Source: Pseudonocardia phyllosphaerae (GTDB lineage: Bacteria > Actinomycetota > Actinomycetes > Mycobacteriales > Pseudonocardiaceae). Taken from it: a DNA stretch of 64,000 nt. The notes under the pieces are model-generated. The model was not told the DNA's origin. It did no database searches and was given only the letters and a program-made list of their open reading frames with translations. A program made the translations under genes and the position numbers. Positions 48,976 to 56,518 of the stretch are shown one piece after another (positions within the stretch are counted from its first letter, which is position 1; each line of letters begins with the position of its first letter). The stretch is from positions 62,001 through 126,000 of the forward strand of contig NZ_JBKGXS010000009.1 of the NCBI RefSeq assembly GCF_046546475.1. The letters are read 5' to 3'.

Positions 48976-50684
48976 CCGCTGACGGGCACCACGTCCGGCG
49001 CGCCGAGGCGGGCGGCGTCGGCGGTGGCGTCGTCGGGCATCTTCTGGCTCTCCCGTTCGGCCTCCACCCGCTTGCGGTAGTGGTCGATCTCGCGCTCGAT
49101 CTGCTCGTCGTTCCAGCCGAGCACCGGCGCGACCAGCCGCGCCGCCTCCTCGGCCGCCGCGACGCCGCGGTCGAACGTCTCGATCGAGATCCGGGTCCGG
49201 CGGGCCAGGATGTCGTCGAGGTGCCGGGCGCCCTCGTGCGAGGCCGCGTAGACGATCTCCGCGCGCAGGTGGTCCGGCGCCCCGGCCAGCGGCTCGGCCA
49301 GCGTCCGGTCCGCCGCGGCGACGTCGAGGACCTCCTGGATCAGCGAGCCGTAGCGGCCCAGCAGGTGCTCGATCCGGACCTTGCGCAGCCCGGACTCCGC
49401 GGCCAGGCGCGCGGTGGAGTTCTCCAGCGCGTGGAAACCCTCCGCGCCGAGCAGCGGGACGTCGTCGGTGCACGACGCCGGGACCTTCTTGTCCAGCCCG
49501 TGCACCGCCGCGTCGACGGCGTCGGCGGCCATCACCCGGTACGTCGTGTACTTCCCGCCCGCGACGACGACCAGCCCCGGCACCGGGGTGGCGACGGCGT
49601 GCTCGCGGGACAGCTTCGACGTCGACTCCGACTCGCCGGAGAGCAGCGGGCGCAGGCCTGCGTAGACACCTTCGACGTCGTCGCTGGTCAGCGGCTGCTC
49701 CAGCACCGTGTTGACGTGCTCGAGCAGGTACTCGATGTCCGCCGCCGATGCCGCCGGGTGGGCCTTGTCGAGGTCCCAGTCGGTGTCGGTGGTGCCGATG
49801 ACCCAGTGCCGGCCCCACGGGATCACGAACAGCACCGACTTCTCGGTGCGCAGGATCAGCCCGGTCTCGCCGCGGATCCGGTCCCGCGGCACGACCAGGT
49901 GGATGCCCTTCGACGCGCGCACCTTGAACAGTCCGCGCTCCCCGGCCAGAGCCTGGGTGTCGTCGGTCCAGACACCGGTGGCGTTGATGACCTGCTTGGC
50001 CCGGACCTCGATCCGCTCGCCGGACTCCAGGTCCTGCACGACGGCGCCGACCACCCGTCCGGCGTCCTTGATCAGGTCGACGACCCGGGCCCTGGTCGCG
50101 ACGTGCGCCCCGTACGCCGCCGCGGTGCGGGCGACGAACATGGTGTGCCGGGCGTCGTCGACCTGGGCGTCGTAGTACTCCAGGGCGCCGACCAGGGCGT
50201 CCTTGCGCAGCGACGGGAAGATCCGCCGTGCCCCGCGCCGGGTGAGGTGCCGGTGCCGCGGCAGCCCGCGCGAGCGGCCAGACAGGTAGCCGAGGGTGTC
50301 GTAGAGCGCGACGCCGGCGCCGGCGTAGAACCGCTCCCAGCCGCGGCCCTTGAGCGGGTAGAGGAACGGCACCGGGCGCACCAGATGGGGCGCGAGGTGC
50401 TGGATCAGCAGCCCGCGCTCGGCGAGCGCCTCGGCGACCAGCCGGAAGTCCAGCATCTCCAGGTAGCGCAGGCCACCGTGGATCAGCTTGGACGACCGGC
50501 TGGACGTGCCGGAGGCGAAGTCGCGCGCCTCGACCAGACCCACGGACAACCCGCGGGTGGCGGCGTCGAGCGCCGACCCGGCACCGACGATCCCGCCGCC
50601 GACGACGAGGACGTCCAGCTCGGTCCCGGCCATCTCCTGCAGTGCCTCGGTGCGGGCGTCGGGGGAGAGCGCCACCGATTTCAT
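48972..50684 (-). CDS. glpD: aerobic glycerol-3-phosphate dehydrogenase
   Basis: 570 residues, full-length GlpD. The FAD motif is LDVLVVGGGIVGAGSALDAATRG near residue 25, followed by SSRSSKLIHGGLRYLE, GVWTDDTQ, RASKGIHLVVPRDRI, WGRHWVIGTTDTDW and the C-terminal substrate and DAO_C domain. It oxidises glycerol 3-phosphate to dihydroxyacetone phosphate and passes electrons to menaquinone. The ATG at 50684 has AAGGG upstream. Third gene of the unit glpF-glpK-glpD. Confidence 0.95.
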   Translation of the reverse strand: MKSVALSPDARTEALQEMAGTELDVLVVGGGIVGAGSALDAATRGLSVGLVEARDFASGTSSRSSKLIHGGLRYLEMLDFRLVAEALAERGLLIQHLAPHLVRPVPFLYPLKGRGWERFYAGAGVALYDTLGYLSGRSRGLPRHRHLTRRGARRIFPSLRKDALVGALEYYDAQVDDARHTMFVARTAAAYGAHVATRARVVDLIKDAGRVVGAVVQDLESGERIEVRAKQVINATGVWTDDTQALAGERGLFKVRASKGIHLVVPRDRIRGETGLILRTEKSVLFVIPWGRHWVIGTTDTDWDLDKAHPAASAADIEYLLEHVNTVLEQPLTSDDVEGVYAGLRPLLSGESESTSKLSREHAVATPVPGLVVVAGGKYTTYRVMAADAVDAAVHGLDKKVPASCTDDVPLLGAEGFHALENSTARLAAESGLRKVRIEHLLGRYGSLIQEVLDVAAADRTLAEPLAGAPDHLRAEIVYAASHEGARHLDDILARRTRISIETFDRGVAAAEEAARLVAPVLGWNDEQIEREIDHYRKRVEAERESQKMPDDATADAARLGAPDVVPVSG

Positions 50685-50724
50685 GATCAGACCCTTCGTG
50701 TGTGCGTGCTCGGGTTCGGAGCCG

Positions 50725-52242
50725 TCATTCCACGTCGACCCAGTCCAGGGTGCGCTGCACGGCCTTGCGCCACTGGGCGTATCCGGCCTCGCGCTGTGCC
50801 TCGTCCCACTGCGGCTCCCAGCGCCGCGCCTCGTTCCAGTTCTCCCGGAGCTCGTCGGTCGAGTTCCAGAAGCCGACGGCGAGGCCCGCCGCGTAGGCCG
50901 CGCCCAGGGCCGTCGTCTCGGCGACGACCGGGCGGGACACCGGCACACCGAGGACGTCGGCCTGGATCTGCATGCACAGCTCGTTCATCGTCACCCCGCC
51001 GTCGACCTTCAGCACGTCGAGGGCCACACCGGAGTCGGCGCTCATCGCGTCGACGACGTCGCGGGACTGGTAGCAGATCGACTCCAGGGTGGCCCGGGCC
51101 AGGTGCGCGTTGGTGTTGAACCGGGACAGCCCGACGATCGCGCCGCGGGCGTCGGAGCGCCAGTACGGCGCGAACAGCCCGGAGAACGCCGGTACGAAGT
51201 AGACCCCGCCGTTGTCGGAGACCTGGCCGGCCAGCGACTCCGACTGCGCGGCGCCGGAGATGATCCCGAGCTGGTCGCGCAGCCACTGCACGGCCGAGCC
51301 GGTGACCGCGATGGAGCCCTCCAGGGCGTAGACCACCGGCTCGTCGCCGAACTTGTAGCCGACCGTGGTGAGCAGCCCGGACTTCGAGCGCACCAGCTCG
51401 GTACCGGTGTTGAGCAGCATGAAGTTGCCGGTGCCGTAGGTGTTCTTGGCCTCGCCGGGGGCGAAGCAGACCTGCCCGACGGTCGCGGCCTGCTGGTCGC
51501 CGAGGTCGCCGGTGATCGGTACCTCGCCGGCCAGCGGACCGTTGGCCAGCGTGGCGCCGAACCCGTCGGGGGTCGACGACGGCTGGATCTCCGGCAGCAT
51601 CCGGCGCGGGATGCCGAAGAAGCCGAGCAGCTCGTCGTCCCAGTCGAGGGTCTCGAGGTCCATCAGCATGGTGCGGCTGGCGTTGGTGACGTCGGTGACG
51701 TGCCGGCCGCCGCGGATGCCGCCGGTCAGGTTCCAGATCACCCAGGTGTCGGTGTTGCCGAAGATCGCGTCGCCGCGCTCGGCCGCCTCCCGGACGCCGT
51801 CGACGTTCTCCAGGATCCACTGGATCTTGCCGCCGGAGAAGTAGGTGGCGGGCGGCAGCCCGGCCTTGCGGCGGATCACCTCGCCCTTGCCCTCGCGCTC
51901 CAGCGCCGAGGCGATCCGGTCGGTGCGGGTGTCCTGCCAGACGATCGCGTTGTAGTACGGCCGCCCGGTGTTGCGGTTCCACACCACGGTGGTCTCGCGC
52001 TGGTTGGTGATGCCGAGCGCGGCCAGGTCCGACGCGGACAGCTTGGTCCGGGTCAGCGCGGTCTCCAGGACCGCCTTGGTGCGCTCGACGATCTCGATCG
52101 GGTTGTGCTCGACCCAGCCGGCCTGCGGCAGGATCTGCTCGTGCTCGAGCTGGTGGCGGCCCACCTCGTTGCCACCGTGGTCGAAGATCATGAAGCGGGT
52201 GCTGGTGGTGCCCTGGTCGACGGCACCGACGAACTCGGCCAT
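50725..52242 (-). CDS. glpK: glycerol kinase (operon copy)
   Basis: 505 residues, standard length. GAVDQGTTSTRFMIFD is the phosphate-1 motif, WQDTRTDR, ATYFSGGKIQWIL, GDLGDQQAATVGQVCF and YGTGNFMLLNTG are kinase motifs, and KVDGGVTMNELCMQIQADVL lies near the adenosine site. It phosphorylates glycerol at the 3-position. Located between glpF and glpD on the same strand. A second copy of similar length lies at 54055-55566. Confidence 0.95.
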   Translation of the reverse strand: MAEFVGAVDQGTTSTRFMIFDHGGNEVGRHQLEHEQILPQAGWVEHNPIEIVERTKAVLETALTRTKLSASDLAALGITNQRETTVVWNRNTGRPYYNAIVWQDTRTDRIASALEREGKGEVIRRKAGLPPATYFSGGKIQWILENVDGVREAAERGDAIFGNTDTWVIWNLTGGIRGGRHVTDVTNASRTMLMDLETLDWDDELLGFFGIPRRMLPEIQPSSTPDGFGATLANGPLAGEVPITGDLGDQQAATVGQVCFAPGEAKNTYGTGNFMLLNTGTELVRSKSGLLTTVGYKFGDEPVVYALEGSIAVTGSAVQWLRDQLGIISGAAQSESLAGQVSDNGGVYFVPAFSGLFAPYWRSDARGAIVGLSRFNTNAHLARATLESICYQSRDVVDAMSADSGVALDVLKVDGGVTMNELCMQIQADVLGVPVSRPVVAETTALGAAYAAGLAVGFWNSTDELRENWNEARRWEPQWDEAQREAGYAQWRKAVQRTLDWVDVE

Positions 52243-52291
52243 GCGGGTCTCCTGGGATGCGCGGGATGCGGAGCGGACGGGTCGGGGCGGC

Positions 52292-53134
52292 TCAGGAGGC
52301 CGCGCGGCCGACCTCCTGGAAGTCGTCGTCGGGGATGTGGCGCTCGATCAGCACCTGGAACAGGCCGCCGCCCACGACGGCGCCGATGATCGGGGCGATG
52401 ATCGGCAGCCACCAGTACGGCGTGCCCTGGTCGGTGACCCAGGCGGTGTCGTAGCCGGTCACGAACGACGCCAGGCGCGGGCCGAAGTCACGGGCCGGGT
52501 TGATCGCGTAGCCGGCGTTGGTGCCCCACGCCATGCCGATGCCCACGACCAGGATGCCGATCATGAACGGGGCCATGTTGGCCAGCGGGCCCTTGTTGCG
52601 CGGGCTGGTCAGCGCGAAGATCACGAACACCAGGATCGCGGTGCCGACGACCTGGTCGAGGAACGCCGTCGGGATCGAGACGCCGTCACCGGGTGAGGTG
52701 GAGAAGATGCCCGCGGTCTCGGTCAGGTTCGGGTCGACCTTGCGGATCAGGTCGGCGTAGGTGAGGCGGACGATCAGACCGGCGACGAACGCGCCGAGGG
52801 TCTGCGCGACCACGAACGGCGCGACCTTCTTCCAGGAGAAGCCGCGGTAGACCGCGAACGACAGGGTCACCGCCGGGTTGAGGTGCGCGCCGGAGACGCG
52901 GCCTGCGACGTAGACGCCGAGCATCACGCCGAAGCCCCAGGCCCAGGCGATGGCGTCGTGCCCGCCCTTGGAGCCGTCCGGTGTGGTCAGCACCTGGGCG
53001 ACGACACCGGCACCGAACAGGATCAGGATCATCGTGCCGGCGAACTCGGCACACAGTTCGCCCAGCAGCGACGGCTGCTTCCCGGGCGCGGGGATCGCCG
53101 ACTCGGTGGAGCCGGTCTTCTCGGAGCTCGTCAT
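52292..53134 (-). CDS. glpF: glycerol uptake facilitator (aquaglyceroporin)
   Basis: 280 residues with six helices and both NPA boxes: SGAHLNPAVTLSFA and GYAINPARDFGPRL. It admits glycerol by passive diffusion, with GlpK trapping it as phosphate. The ATG at 53134 follows GAAGGGGG. A hydrophilic N-terminus of about 25 residues precedes helix 1. First gene of glpF-glpK-glpD, facing the divergent iclR. Confidence 0.95.
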   Translation of the reverse strand: MTSSEKTGSTESAIPAPGKQPSLLGELCAEFAGTMILILFGAGVVAQVLTTPDGSKGGHDAIAWAWGFGVMLGVYVAGRVSGAHLNPAVTLSFAVYRGFSWKKVAPFVVAQTLGAFVAGLIVRLTYADLIRKVDPNLTETAGIFSTSPGDGVSIPTAFLDQVVGTAILVFVIFALTSPRNKGPLANMAPFMIGILVVGIGMAWGTNAGYAINPARDFGPRLASFVTGYDTAWVTDQGTPYWWLPIIAPIIGAVVGGGLFQVLIERHIPDDDFQEVGRAAS

Positions 53135-53227
53135 CGAACCCCCTTCATCTGGGTCCCGTGCGGGACCGGGCGGCCCCGCCAAGGATCGCGACGCTAGGAC
53201 CGGGGACACACCCGGGCAACGCGAGCC

Positions 53228-53244
53228 GTTCGGCAATGCCGAAC
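53228..53244. promoter_or_regulatory. IclR operator candidate in the glpF/iclR divergent promoter
   Basis: GTTCGGCAATGCCGAAC is a perfect 7-bp inverted repeat around AAT. It lies about 95 bp upstream of glpF and 53 bp upstream of the iclR start. It is the only strong palindrome seen in this promoter region, and the adjacent regulator is the obvious binder. Confidence 0.6.
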
Positions 53245-53284
53245 GTTGCGGGTCGAACGGGTCCTGGTCCATCCCCGATGGCCC

Positions 53285-53290
53285 TACGAT
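53285..53290 (+). promoter_or_regulatory. -10 box of a leaderless transcript (iclR)
   Basis: TACGAT followed by exactly 6 nt and the GTG at 53297, downstream of the operator candidate. Confidence 0.55.
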
Positions 53291-53296
53291 GGTGTT

Positions 53297-54058
53297 GTGC
53301 CGCGGCCGATCCAGTCCGTCGAACGCGCCGCCGCGATGCTTCGGCTGCTCGGCGGTGCGGGGCGCCCGCTGGCGCTCGCCGAGGTCGCCGCCGCGCTGGC
53401 CCTGCCGCGGCCGACCGCGCACGGGATCCTGCGGACGCTGCGCGACGAGGGCCTGGTCGCCCAGGACCCGGCCACCGGGCGCTACCTGCCCGGCGACGCG
53501 CTGGACCGGCTCGGGACCCGCTGGGACCGCCACGACCTGCGGGCGCGCGCGATGAACTGGGCCGACGTGCTCGCCGCGGGCACCGGATGCGCGGTGTACC
53601 TCGGGGTACCGGCCGAGGACGGGCGCGGCGTCGACGTCGTGCACCACGTGTTCCGGCCCGACGGCACACCGCAGCGCCTGCGCACCAACACGATCGAGCC
53701 GTTGCACGCGACGGCGTGGGGGCTGTGCCTGCTGGCGTTCGCGCCGTCGTCGGTGCGGGCCGAGGACCCGATGACCGCCTACACCCGGCGCACCGCGACC
53801 AGCCCCGCCCGGCTCGCCCGCACCCTCGAGGAGACCCGGCTGCGCGGCTGGGCGGCCGAGCCCGGCGGGTGGGAGCCGGGCGTCGGCGGGCTGGCTGTGC
53901 CGGTACGCAGCGGGGGCGGGCTGACCGTGGCCGCCCTCGGCGTCGGGGCGCCGACCGAGGACCTGTTCACCGCCGACGGCCGGGTGCGGCCCGGGCCGGT
54001 CGTGGAGCTGGCCGCCGCGGCCGCGGAGATCGCGGCCGGGCTGGAGGAGGGGCCGTGA
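53297..54058 (+). CDS. IclR-family transcriptional regulator of glycerol genes (GylR-like)
   Basis: 253 residues: an N-terminal winged helix (IQSVERAAAMLRLL, LALAEVAAALALPRPTAHGILRTLRDEGLV) and a C-terminal IclR effector domain (AVYLGVPAEDGRGVDVVHHVF, LHATAWGLCLLAF). GylR-type regulators repress glycerol genes until glycerol or its phosphate is present. The GTG start is chosen from the leaderless -10 box. It overlaps glpK2 by GTGA, so regulator and kinase are co-expressed. Confidence 0.9.
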   Translation: MPRPIQSVERAAAMLRLLGGAGRPLALAEVAAALALPRPTAHGILRTLRDEGLVAQDPATGRYLPGDALDRLGTRWDRHDLRARAMNWADVLAAGTGCAVYLGVPAEDGRGVDVVHHVFRPDGTPQRLRTNTIEPLHATAWGLCLLAFAPSSVRAEDPMTAYTRRTATSPARLARTLEETRLRGWAAEPGGWEPGVGGLAVPVRSGGGLTVAALGVGAPTEDLFTADGRVRPGPVVELAAAAAEIAAGLEEGP

Positions 54059-55566
54059 CCGGCGACGAACGGGTCGTCGCGGCGATCGACCAGGGGACGA
54101 CGTCGACCCGGTGCCTGCTGTTCACCCGCTCCGGGCGGATGGTCGCGGTCGCCCAGCGCGAGCACCGCCAGCACTTTCCGCGCCCGGGCTGGGCCGAGCA
54201 CGACGCCACCGAGATCTGGCGGGCCGTCGAACGGGTGGTGCCGGTGGCGCTGCGCCGGGCCGGGCTGCGGCCGGAGAACGTCGCGGCGCTGGGGATCGCG
54301 AACCAGCGGGAGACGACGCTGGTCTGGAACCGGCACACCGGGACGCCGCTGGCCCGGGCGATCACCTGGCAGGACACCCGTACCGACGGGATCGTGTCCC
54401 GGCTGGCGTCGGATGCGGACGCGGCGCAGTACGCCCGGGTCAGCGGGCTCGGGCCGGCCACGTACTTCGCGGGGCCGCGGCTGCAGTGGCTGCTCGACCA
54501 CGTGCCCGGGGCACGGGACGGTGCCGAACGCGGGGACGTGCTGTTCGGGACGGTCGAGTCCTGGCTGATCTGGAAGCTCACCGGCGGACCGGACGGCGGG
54601 CGGCACGTCACCGACGTCACCAACGCGAGCCGCACGATGCTGATGGACCTGCGCACGCTGGAGTGGTCGGAACCGCTGTGCCGGTCGCTGCGGGTGCCGC
54701 GGGCGATGCTGCCGGAGATCGTGCCGAACGCGCAGGTCTACGGGACCTGCACCGAGGTCCTGCCCGGGGTGCCGGTGGCCGGGGCGCTGGGGGACCAGCA
54801 GGCGGCGCTGGTCGGGCAGACGTGCTTCGCACCGGGTGAGGCGAAGTGCACCTACGGGACCGGCGCGTTCCTGCTGAAGAACACCGGGTCGCGGATCGCC
54901 GGGTCCGAGGCCGGGCTGATCCCGACGGTCGGGTACCTGCTCGGCGACGAGCCGGTCTACGCCCTGGAGGGCTCGATCGCGGTGACCGGGTCGCTGGTGC
55001 GCTGGTTCCGCGACGCGCTCGGGATGATCTCGACGGCCGCGCGGATCGAGACGCTCGCGATGACCGTGCCGGACAACGGCGGCTGTTACGTGGTCCCAGC
55101 ATTCTCCGGGCTGTACGCGCCGCACTGGTACCCGGACGCGCGTGGAGTGATCGTCGGGCTGACGTCCTACATCCACCGTGGACACCTGGCGCGGGCGGTG
55201 CTGGAGGCGACGGCGTGGCAGACCCGCGAGGTGCTCGACGCGATGAACCGCGACTCCGGGGTCGGCGTGACCCGGCTGAAGGTCGACGGCGGGATGACCG
55301 CGAACCACCTGCTCATGCAATGCGTCGCCGACGTCCTGGATCTGACGGTCGAGCGGCCGCTGGGATCCGAGGCGGTCTCGCTGGGCGCCGCGTACGCGGC
55401 CGGTCTCGCCGTCGGCTACTGGCCGGACCCGGACGTGCTGCGCCGCAACTGGCACCGCGCCGCGGCCTGGGAGCCGGCGATGGACCCGGCGGTGCGCGAG
55501 CGTGAGCACGCGAACTGGCGTCGCGCGGTCGAGCGCAGCGTGGGGTGGGCGCGGGCGGAGGTGTGA
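54055..55566 (+). CDS. glpK: second glycerol kinase
   Basis: 503 residues with the full kinase motif set: AAIDQGTTSTRCLLF, WQDTRTDGI, ATYFAGPRLQWLL, GALGDQQAALVGQTCF, YGTGAFLLKNTGS and KVDGGMTANHLLMQCVADVL. It is clearly diverged from the copy at 50725-52242 but keeps all motifs visible there, so it is probably active. Translation is coupled to iclR (GGAGGAGG upstream). It may be induced at a different level or act on another polyol. Confidence 0.92.
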   Translation: MTGDERVVAAIDQGTTSTRCLLFTRSGRMVAVAQREHRQHFPRPGWAEHDATEIWRAVERVVPVALRRAGLRPENVAALGIANQRETTLVWNRHTGTPLARAITWQDTRTDGIVSRLASDADAAQYARVSGLGPATYFAGPRLQWLLDHVPGARDGAERGDVLFGTVESWLIWKLTGGPDGGRHVTDVTNASRTMLMDLRTLEWSEPLCRSLRVPRAMLPEIVPNAQVYGTCTEVLPGVPVAGALGDQQAALVGQTCFAPGEAKCTYGTGAFLLKNTGSRIAGSEAGLIPTVGYLLGDEPVYALEGSIAVTGSLVRWFRDALGMISTAARIETLAMTVPDNGGCYVVPAFSGLYAPHWYPDARGVIVGLTSYIHRGHLARAVLEATAWQTREVLDAMNRDSGVGVTRLKVDGGMTANHLLMQCVADVLDLTVERPLGSEAVSLGAAYAAGLAVGYWPDPDVLRRNWHRAAAWEPAMDPAVREREHANWRRAVERSVGWARAEV

Positions 55567-55651
55567 GCGGGCGCCGGACGCGCAGCCGCCGCGGTCAGGT
55601 GCGGGGGCGCCGGACGCGCAGCCCTGCCCCGGTCAGGCGCGCGGGCGCCGG
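55567..55651. repeat. imperfect tandem duplication spanning the MarR stop codon
   Basis: A GC-rich unit of about 34-38 bp containing GGCGCCGGACGCGCAGCC and GGTCAGG occurs twice (about 55567-55600 and 55601-55638), with a partial third copy. The TCA in copy 2 is the stop codon of the minus-strand marR gene, and copy 1 holds the equivalent TCA. Confidence 0.7.
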
Positions 55652-56160
55652 CGGCGGGCTTCCTGACGGCGGTCCCGCTGTTCCTGGCGGCGCCGGTGGT
55701 CGCGGGTGCTCGCGCGGAACGCGCGGCGGATCCCGGCGTCCACGGCGGCTCCGACGAACCTGCGGGCGGCCGCGGCCTGCTGCTCGTCGAGCCCTGTCAG
55801 CAGCAGATCGACGTCCGGGACGAGCAGATCGGGCCACAGCTCCCGGCGGGCCTCCGGCGAGGCGACCGCGATCGTGTTCCGCCGGTCGAGCGGATCCGGG
55901 AACCGCTCGACGAAGTCCCGCTCCTCGAGCCGGGCGAGGAGCATGCTGATTCCGCCCGACCCGAGCCCGACCCGCACGGCGATCTCGGAACCCGGCAGGC
56001 CGTGGGGCCGGGCGAACAGCTCCGCGACGACGAGGATCTCGTTGAGCGACAGGCGATGACGCTCCGCGACCCGGCGGATCCGGTTGACGGCGACGACCTC
56101 CCAGCGCAGCAGCAGCGGCGAGAGGGTCTCGGCGTACTCGAGGCGTTCGGTGATGCTCAT
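55633..56160 (-). CDS. MarR-family transcriptional regulator
   Basis: 175 residues of winged-helix MarR type: VVAVNRIRRVAERHRLSLNEILVVAELFARPHGLPGSEIAVRVGLGSGGISMLLARLEERDFVERFPDPLDRRNTIAVAS covers the recognition helix and the wing with the conserved D-RR. A basic tail follows (RRRQEQRDRRQEARRRR). The ATG at 56160 is used; a longer frame upstream runs into the repeat region. Its promoter region contains the five-palindrome array, and the same region precedes the GH2/acyltransferase/GT2 operon's end, so its target is unclear. Confidence 0.82.
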   Translation of the reverse strand: MSITERLEYAETLSPLLLRWEVVAVNRIRRVAERHRLSLNEILVVAELFARPHGLPGSEIAVRVGLGSGGISMLLARLEERDFVERFPDPLDRRNTIAVASPEARRELWPDLLVPDVDLLLTGLDEQQAAAARRFVGAAVDAGIRRAFRASTRDHRRRQEQRDRRQEARRRRPRA

Positions 56161-56232
56161 CGGTGTTCCGGCCGCGATCGGCGCCGCTCCGGCTGGGGTT
56201 CCGCGACGACCACAGGTGCCACATGCCGGAGA

Positions 56233-56440
56233 TACCTCAGCCGCTGAGACGTCCCCGGCAGCTACTGAGACGTCCCCAGCCGATAGCTCAGTCGGTGAGG
56301 TATTCCCCGGCTCCGGCCCCTGTGGAGGCTCCGGTCCCAGGGGATCGGCGGAGGAGACGAGAGACCCGGGACCCCCATCCGGCGGAAGTACCTCACCGAC
56401 TGAGACGTCAGGCGGGGACGTCTCAGTGGCTGAGGTATTT
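56233..56440. promoter_or_regulatory. array of five related palindromic motifs
   Basis: Consensus TACCTCA-CSRC-TGAGACGTC, containing the palindrome CTCAGNNNCTGAG or a close variant. Copies: 56233-56256 (forward), 56257-56277 (half site, forward), about 56287-56302 (reverse), 56389-56409 (forward) and 56416-56440 (reverse). The last two face each other and could form one long hairpin. It sits directly upstream of marR; likely MarR operators, but a repeat family of other origin is possible. Confidence 0.75.
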
Positions 56441-56518
56441 CGTGGGTGGGACACCTGCCCGGGCCCGGATCGGGGCCGGGAGCCCCACGCCCCCGCCACG
56501 GGCGAACGAGAGAACCCG

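Noticed and set aside
56233..56440. CRISPR-like array
   Set aside because: The motifs are palindromic, irregularly spaced and in both orientations; there are no equal-length spacers and no cas genes.
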